From NCBI RefSeq assembly GCF_000622895.1, contig NZ_AVCC01000024.1, positions 1 to 40,254 of the forward strand: a DNA stretch of 40,254 nt, written 5' to 3'. The stretch's first letter is position 1. The number at the start of each line of letters is the position of its first letter. Shown in pieces: positions 36,901 to 40,254 of the stretch. The stretch is from Herminiimonas sp. CN. GTDB taxonomy: Bacteria; Pseudomonadota; Gammaproteobacteria; Burkholderiales; Burkholderiaceae_D. Both the position numbers and the translations under genes were made by a program. The notes beneath the pieces are model-generated. The model had not been told where the DNA came from, searched no databases, and worked only from the letters and a program-made list of their open reading frames with translations.

Positions 36901-36985
36901 CCTGTTGCAAGTGGTAATTCAATTTTAGATGTTGTAAATTTGTAGCGCAGTTTATCTGCGGATATCTCACCCGAGAGGAAAAAAT

Positions 36986-37627
36986 ATGAAAAAATTAGCA
37001 AAACTCGTCTTCGCTGCGTCCGCAGTTCTGTCCATTTCTGCATCTGCGCAAAGCACGCAAGATATTCAGGCCAAAACACCGAATAGCGCATACGTACAAG
37101 ACGGTCGCGGCGTAATTGCACGCAGCCCGTTCGGTTCGTGCTGGCATGCCGGCTACTGGACTCCAGCCGACTCAGTCGCTGGTTGCGATGGCGAAATCGC
37201 CAAGGCCGCAGCGCCTGTCGCAGCGGCACCAGCTGCAGCGGCTCCAGTTGCTCCTGCCGCTGCACCAACATCGGAAAAAGTCACTTTTGCAGCAGATGCA
37301 TTCTTTGATTTTGACAAAGCCGTACTGAAAGCCGATGGCAAAGCCAAGCTGAATGACCTGGTCTCGAAGCTGGGCAACATCAATCTGGAAGTTATCATCG
37401 CTGTTGGTCATACAGACTCAGTTGGCTCCGATGCTTACAACCAGAAGCTGTCGATTCGCCGCGCTGAAGCAGTCAAGGCCTATCTGGTTTCCAAAGGTGT
37501 TGAAGCCAATCGCGTATACACTGAAGGTAAAGGCGAGAAACAACCGGTTGCCAGCAACAAAACTTCTGCCGGTCGCGCTAAAAACCGCCGCGTAGAAATC
37601 GAAGTTGTTGGTACACGCAACAAGTAA
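36986..37627 (+). CDS. ompA: OmpA-family outer membrane protein
   Basis: A 213-residue OmpA-like protein. The signal peptide is MKKLAKLVFAASAVLSISASA; the mature N-terminus QDIQAKTPNSAYVQDGRG ... FGSCWHAGYWTPADSVAGCDGEI carries two Cys that may pair; an Ala/Pro linker (about 73-92) follows; then the OmpA domain with FFDFDKAVLKADGKAKL, VGHTDSVGSDAYNQKLSIRRAEAV and GKGEKQPVASNKTSAGRAKNRRVEIEV, with the peptidoglycan-contacting Asp and Arg in place. No full eight-stranded barrel is present, so this is the short periplasmic/outer-membrane-anchored type common in betaproteobacteria. It has a strong ribosome site and a strong terminator, suggesting high expression. Symbol given by family. Confidence 0.92.
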   Translation: MKKLAKLVFAASAVLSISASAQSTQDIQAKTPNSAYVQDGRGVIARSPFGSCWHAGYWTPADSVAGCDGEIAKAAAPVAAAPAAAAPVAPAAAPTSEKVTFAADAFFDFDKAVLKADGKAKLNDLVSKLGNINLEVIIAVGHTDSVGSDAYNQKLSIRRAEAVKAYLVSKGVEANRVYTEGKGEKQPVASNKTSAGRAKNRRVEIEVVGTRNK

Positions 37628-37643
37628 TCGGTCTTGCTCAATT

Positions 37644-37669
37644 AAACCCCGCGTTCGCGGGGTTTTTTT
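37644..37669 (+). terminator. intrinsic terminator after ompA
   Basis: AAACCCCGC, loop GTTC, GCGGGGTTT, extended by T residues to 37669 (seven T in a row). A 9-bp stem, 16 bp after the ompA stop. A textbook intrinsic terminator separating ompA from ubiG. Confidence 0.95.
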
Positions 37670-37766
37670 ATGGCAAAAATAAGCAAGAAAACTATCATCG
37701 TTCAGCGCCACCTGCTTTATCCCACATAACCTGCACACCGACATATTTACAGCTATCATATCGACC

Positions 37767-38462
37767 ATGAATGCAGACCCTCTTGAACTACAGAAATTCA
37801 GCGATCTCGCTCACCGCTGGTGGGATCCAGGCTCGGAATTCCGCCCCTTGCACGCGATCAACCCGCTCCGTCTGGAATGGATTAATGCTTGCCTGCCATT
37901 AAGCGGAAAAACCGTTGTCGATATCGGTTGTGGCGGCGGCATCCTGTCAGAATCCATGGCAAATAAAGGCGCGAACGTCACAGGCATCGATTTGTCCGAA
38001 AAAGCCCTCAAGGTTGCTGACTTGCATAGCCTGGAATCCGGCGTCAAAGTTCGCTACGAATTGATTGCGGCAGAAGACCTGGCGGCAAGAGAACCCTGCA
38101 AATACGACATCGTGACTTGCATGGAAATGCTGGAACATGTACCGGACCCAGCCTCAATCGTTCGCGCCTGCGCCACCTTGGTAAAGCCCGGCGGTCGCGT
38201 ATTTTTTTCCACGCTCAATCGGACTGCAAAATCCTATCTGTTCGCAATTATCGGAGCCGAATACCTGCTACGTCTACTGCCAAAGGGCACGCACGAATAC
38301 GCAAAATTCATTACTCCCGCGGAATTGTCGCAATTCATCCGAAATGCAAACATGACTGTCGATATCATGAAGGGCCTGACATACAACCCCGTGACCCAAT
38401 TGTATTCGCTCAACAGCGATACCAGCGTCAACTACATGGTGGCTTGCACTCGCACCGCGTAA
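37767..38462 (+). CDS. ubiG: ubiquinone biosynthesis O-methyltransferase UbiG
   Basis: A 231-residue SAM-dependent class I methyltransferase for both O-methylations in ubiquinone synthesis. N-terminal [29 protein letters not shown] is diagnostic. SAM motif [17 protein letters not shown] (about 49-64), motif II region [19 protein letters not shown] and motif [22 protein letters not shown] follow, with [15 protein letters not shown] typical of UbiG. It is 35 bp upstream of gph, another conserved pairing. The ribosome site is weak. Confidence 0.96.
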   Translation: MNADPLELQKFSDLAHRWWDPGSEFRPLHAINPLRLEWINACLPLSGKTVVDIGCGGGILSESMANKGANVTGIDLSEKALKVADLHSLESGVKVRYELIAAEDLAAREPCKYDIVTCMEMLEHVPDPASIVRACATLVKPGGRVFFSTLNRTAKSYLFAIIGAEYLLRLLPKGTHEYAKFITPAELSQFIRNANMTVDIMKGLTYNPVTQLYSLNSDTSVNYMVACTRTA

Positions 38463-38497
38463 CAAAATTCTACTGATCGGCAGTTGCCACCGAAATA

Positions 38498-39190
38498 TTG
38501 CACATAACCTTGATTATAAACACCGCCCCAATTCCCCGCGCCATCCTGTTCGACCTCGATGGCACCTTAGCCGATACTGCGCCAGATCTGGCGGCGGCAG
38601 TAAATCTGTTACGAACAGCGCAGGGTTTAATGCCCACGCCATACGACTCGCTGCGCGCAGTTGCATCATCAGGAGCGCGAGGATTGATCGGAGTAGCATT
38701 CGGACTCGGACCCGAAGATGAAGGTTATGAAAGCCTGCGGATCGGTTTTCTGAATAACTACGCAGCAGCACTGGCAGTGGAAAGCCGGCTATTCGATGGC
38801 GTGATCGACCTGATCAATGGGATCAATGAGCGCAGCCTGGCTTGGGGAATCGTAACCAACAAGGCAGAGCGTTTCACAGAACCTTTAATCAACTGGATTG
38901 GCTTGCATGAAGCAGGTTGTGTGATTTCCGGCGACACGATGCCGCAAGCAAAACCACATCCGGGACCGTTGCTCGAAGCGGCGAGGCGCCTTGGCATACC
39001 AGCGCGGGATTGCTGGTACGTAGGCGACGACCTTCGCGACATCCAGGCCGGGCAGGCGGCCGGCATGCATACCATCGCTGCCGCATGGGGCTATTGTGGT
39101 GAGCTTGCGCCACGCGCATGGGGTGCCGATCTGATTATTGATTCACCCTTGCAACTACTGGAATATATCCACAGCAAATGTCTGGCTTAG
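38498..39190 (+). CDS. gph: phosphoglycolate phosphatase (HAD family)
   Basis: A HAD-superfamily phosphatase that removes 2-phosphoglycolate. Motif I is AILFDLDGTLADTAPDL (nucleophile Asp), motif II VTNKAERFTEP, motif III with AKPHPGPLLEAARRLG (Lys) and motif IV WYVGDDLRDIQAGQAAGM. No ATG exists between the ubiG stop and motif I; the annotated start is TTG 38498 (230 residues) and TTG 38510 is an equal alternative giving 226. No convincing ribosome site precedes either, so translation may depend on ubiG coupling. A strong terminator follows. Confidence 0.92.
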   Translation: MHITLIINTAPIPRAILFDLDGTLADTAPDLAAAVNLLRTAQGLMPTPYDSLRAVASSGARGLIGVAFGLGPEDEGYESLRIGFLNNYAAALAVESRLFDGVIDLINGINERSLAWGIVTNKAERFTEPLINWIGLHEAGCVISGDTMPQAKPHPGPLLEAARRLGIPARDCWYVGDDLRDIQAGQAAGMHTIAAAWGYCGELAPRAWGADLIIDSPLQLLEYIHSKCLA

Positions 39191-39215
39191 CGGGCTAGCA
39201 AGACTTCGAAAAGAC

Positions 39216-39250
39216 AAAGGCCAACCGAGAACGGTTGGCCTTTTTATTTT
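39216..39250 (+). terminator. intrinsic terminator after gph
   Basis: AAAGGCCAACCG (39216-39227), loop AGAA, CGGTTGGCCTTT (39232-39243), then TTATTTT. A perfect 12-bp stem, 25 bp after the gph stop. Confidence 0.93.
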
Positions 39251-39345
39251 GGTGGCGTATGGTTGCCACCCGAAAAACCGGCTCGCCGAACTGGTGAGCA
39301 CTGGTTCGAAGCCCTTCGAATTGAAGCCAGTACACGGCAGGTGGG

Positions 39346-39687
39346 CTATGCGCCCAGCAGCCTTCTTGCCAACACTGACTGCATATCACGACGCCCGTCA
39401 GCAATCAGATAGATGATGACTTGGCTGCCTGTGACACGGTAGATCACGCGGTACGGCTTGAAGAAGGTCTGGCGGTACTCTTTGATGCCGAGGCCGACCA
39501 GTTCCTTCGGGTAGCTGCCGCGCTCCGGAAACTTCGACAAGCTATCCACAACCTCCATCAACTCATCCAACACGTAGTTGGCGTTGGGCACACAGTCGAA
39601 TTCGGAGATGTAGTCGTGAATAGACTCCAAGTCCTGCTCCGCACCCTCGGTGAGCAGAACTTCGAACTTGGCCGGGACGCCTGCCAT
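39346..39687 (-). CDS. RelE/ParE-family toxin
   Basis: A 113-residue protein of the RelE/ParE toxin superfamily. Features: FEVLLTEGAEQDLESIHDYISEFD (helical hairpin after the first strand), DSLSKFPERGSYPKEL, and the C-terminal core EYRQTFFKPYRVIYRVTGSQVIIYLIADGRRDMQSVLARRLL, where the R-V-I-Y-R strand and the D-G-R-R-D end are typical. These toxins act as mRNA interferases (RelE) or gyrase poisons (ParE); which applies cannot be told by reading. Its ATG overlaps the antitoxin stop as TGATG (39685-39689), so the two are coupled. Confidence 0.9.
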   Translation of the reverse strand: MAGVPAKFEVLLTEGAEQDLESIHDYISEFDCVPNANYVLDELMEVVDSLSKFPERGSYPKELVGLGIKEYRQTFFKPYRVIYRVTGSQVIIYLIADGRRDMQSVLARRLLGA

Positions 39688-39962
39688 CAGCCGGTGGCTC
39701 GCTTGGCGCGCAGACGGGCAACGACATCGGACGCAGGCGTGACCTTGCCAGCGGCCACATCTCGGTTGCCCAGTGCGAGGATTTTCAGCAAGGCCAGTGT
39801 TTCTTGAGTCTCCTCGAACGAGGCCACGTCCTGCAGGACGGCCTTGGCTTCACCGTTTTGGGTGATGACCAGGGGCTCACGCTGTTCCGCGAGGCGCGTC
39901 AGGACCTCGGCAGCGTTGGCCTTGAGGTAGCTGATCGGCTTGACTTGAGACGAGTAGCGCAT
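39687..39962 (-). CDS. Phd/YefM-family antitoxin
   Basis: A 91-residue type II antitoxin. The N-terminal Phd/YefM DNA-binding domain reads PISYLKANAAEVLTRLAEQREPLVITQNGEAKAVLQDVASFEE (about 9-51); the C-terminal part (TLALLKILALGNRDVAAGKV) is the toxin-wrapping tail. The ATG at 39962 has an AGGAG ribosome site and fits the family; an open frame continues to 40052 but crosses the promoter. The antitoxin precedes the toxin, and a promoter with an inverted repeat lies upstream, consistent with self-repression. Confidence 0.92.
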   Translation of the reverse strand: MRYSSQVKPISYLKANAAEVLTRLAEQREPLVITQNGEAKAVLQDVASFEETQETLALLKILALGNRDVAAGKVTPASDVVARLRAKRATG

Positions 39963-39982
39963 GGCTGTGCTCCTGATTTCAG

Positions 39983-40020
39983 AAAAGACCAAATATAGTC
40001 TTTTTAAAGTCTTATAGCAA
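39983..40020 (-). promoter_or_regulatory. promoter and operator of the toxin-antitoxin pair
   Basis: Minus strand TTGCTA (40020-40015), 17 bp, TATATT (39997-39992). The -10 is bracketed by a 7-bp inverted repeat AAAAGAC (39983-39989) and GTCTTTT (39998-40004) with 8-bp spacer; AGTCTT recurs at 40008-40013. A Phd-type antitoxin bound there would block the promoter. Confidence 0.6.
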
Positions 40021-40193
40021 GGTATCTGAATGGGGGGCGGTGGTGCCGTCAAGGAGCTGAGCTGTTCAAGGCAACGAGCCAGCCAGTGGAAGCCAATAAA
40101 GCATGTTTTGTAATTGACTTGCCGCCAACGCCCAAAACCAGACGCTCAATGCGGGTTCATTCAGCGGCAGGCATATGCTGGGGCACAAAAAAA

Positions 40194-40219
40194 AGCCCGC
40201 AGACCTTTCGGTGCGGGCT
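40194..40219 (-). terminator. intrinsic terminator for a transcript entering from the right
   Basis: AGCCCGCA (40194-40201) and TGCGGGCT (40212-40219) form an 8-bp stem with a 10-base loop; on the minus strand it is followed by eight T. It would end a minus-strand RNA from beyond the window edge. On the plus strand the T run comes only 13 bp later. Confidence 0.7.
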
Positions 40220-40242
40220 AAATCCAATCTTTTTACGGAGTT

Positions 40243-40254
40243 GGAGGAGACAGG
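40243..40254 (+). promoter_or_regulatory. possible ribosome site of a gene starting at the window edge
   Basis: GGAGGAGACAGG at the edge looks like a strong Shine-Dalgarno sequence five to seven bases before a start that would lie just outside. The minus-strand reading (CC, TGTCTCC, T, CCA) could instead be the 3' end of a tRNA followed by the terminator at 40194-40219. The two readings exclude one another and the window ends too soon to decide. Confidence 0.3.

Noticed and set aside
39299-39333. GGTTCGAA-containing sequence resembling a tRNA T-arm
   Set aside because: The bases flanking the loop do not form a T stem and no D or anticodon arm fits. It is part of an imperfect hairpin (ACTGG/TTCGAA repeats) between gph and the toxin gene.
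1-40254. CRISPR arrays, prophage, insertion sequences or a hidden defence island
   Set aside because: No regularly spaced repeats, transposase, integrase or nuclease-type genes were seen; only the toxin-antitoxin pair is of an accessory type.

Overview
The window looks like core chromosome of a betaproteobacterium of the order Burkholderiales, most likely family Oxalobacteraceae (Herminiimonas / Collimonas / Herbaspirillum relatives). The evidence is the gene order gyrA-serC-pheA-hisC-tyrA-aroA-cmk-rpsA-ihfB-lapA-lapB, the ptsN-hprK-rapZ cluster, the 1329-residue DUF3683-type oxidoreductase, protein similarity judged by eye, and a G+C-rich coding sequence with strong third-position bias. No ribosomal RNA, complete tRNA, CRISPR array, insertion sequence or prophage was seen. 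Family names come from reading motifs, not from a database search.

Left part (1-13.5 kb). On the minus strand lie a HIT-family hydrolase, the large FAD / 4Fe-4S / CCG-domain oxidoreductase and a small YqaA-type membrane protein. On the plus strand follow ilvA and queF (abutting), a YegP-family protein translationally coupled to a PagP-like lipid A palmitoyltransferase, then ptsN-hprK-rapZ. This last group is the nitrogen-PTS and HPr-kinase module, here without the rpoN-hpf genes that usually precede it. A convergent minus-strand block then holds an ECHDC3-like crotonase, behind a repeat-rich control region, and the ribosome-assembly GTPase RbgA.

Middle part (13.6-24.3 kb). An AMP-forming acyl-CoA synthetase sits next to a histone-deacetylase-family protein, and the lytic transglycosylase gene mltB is divergent from them. 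Next comes a 507-bp AT-rich stretch leading to a small helix-turn-helix-like protein; this stretch carries a terminator-like long-range inverted repeat and is the least ordinary non-coding DNA here. Then, on the minus strand, come cysM, a ComEA-like helix-hairpin-helix protein with a histone-H1-like tail, the LPS genes hldA and ugd, and lapB and lapA (LPS-assembly control). The heptose epimerase gene hldD, often found between hldA and cysM in related genomes, is absent from this spot.

Right part (24.3-40.25 kb). The minus strand carries the mixed-function supraoperon from gyrA to ihfB: DNA topology, serine/pyridoxal, phenylalanine, tyrosine, histidine and shikimate biosynthesis, CMP kinase, ribosomal protein S1 and IHF-beta. 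Divergent from gyrA are two tandem OmpA-domain proteins (one RmpM-like, one canonical), ubiG and gph. The end carries a Phd-RelE/ParE toxin-antitoxin pair with a recognisable promoter/operator. Clear intrinsic terminators follow ihfB, the comEA-like gene, ompA and gph.

I did not find a convincing wholly new system. The best second-look items are the leader of the small HTH gene, the operator-like repeats before the ECHDC3-like gene, the yegP-pagP coupling, the deacetylase/acyl-CoA synthetase neighbourhood and the H1-like tail on the ComEA-like protein.
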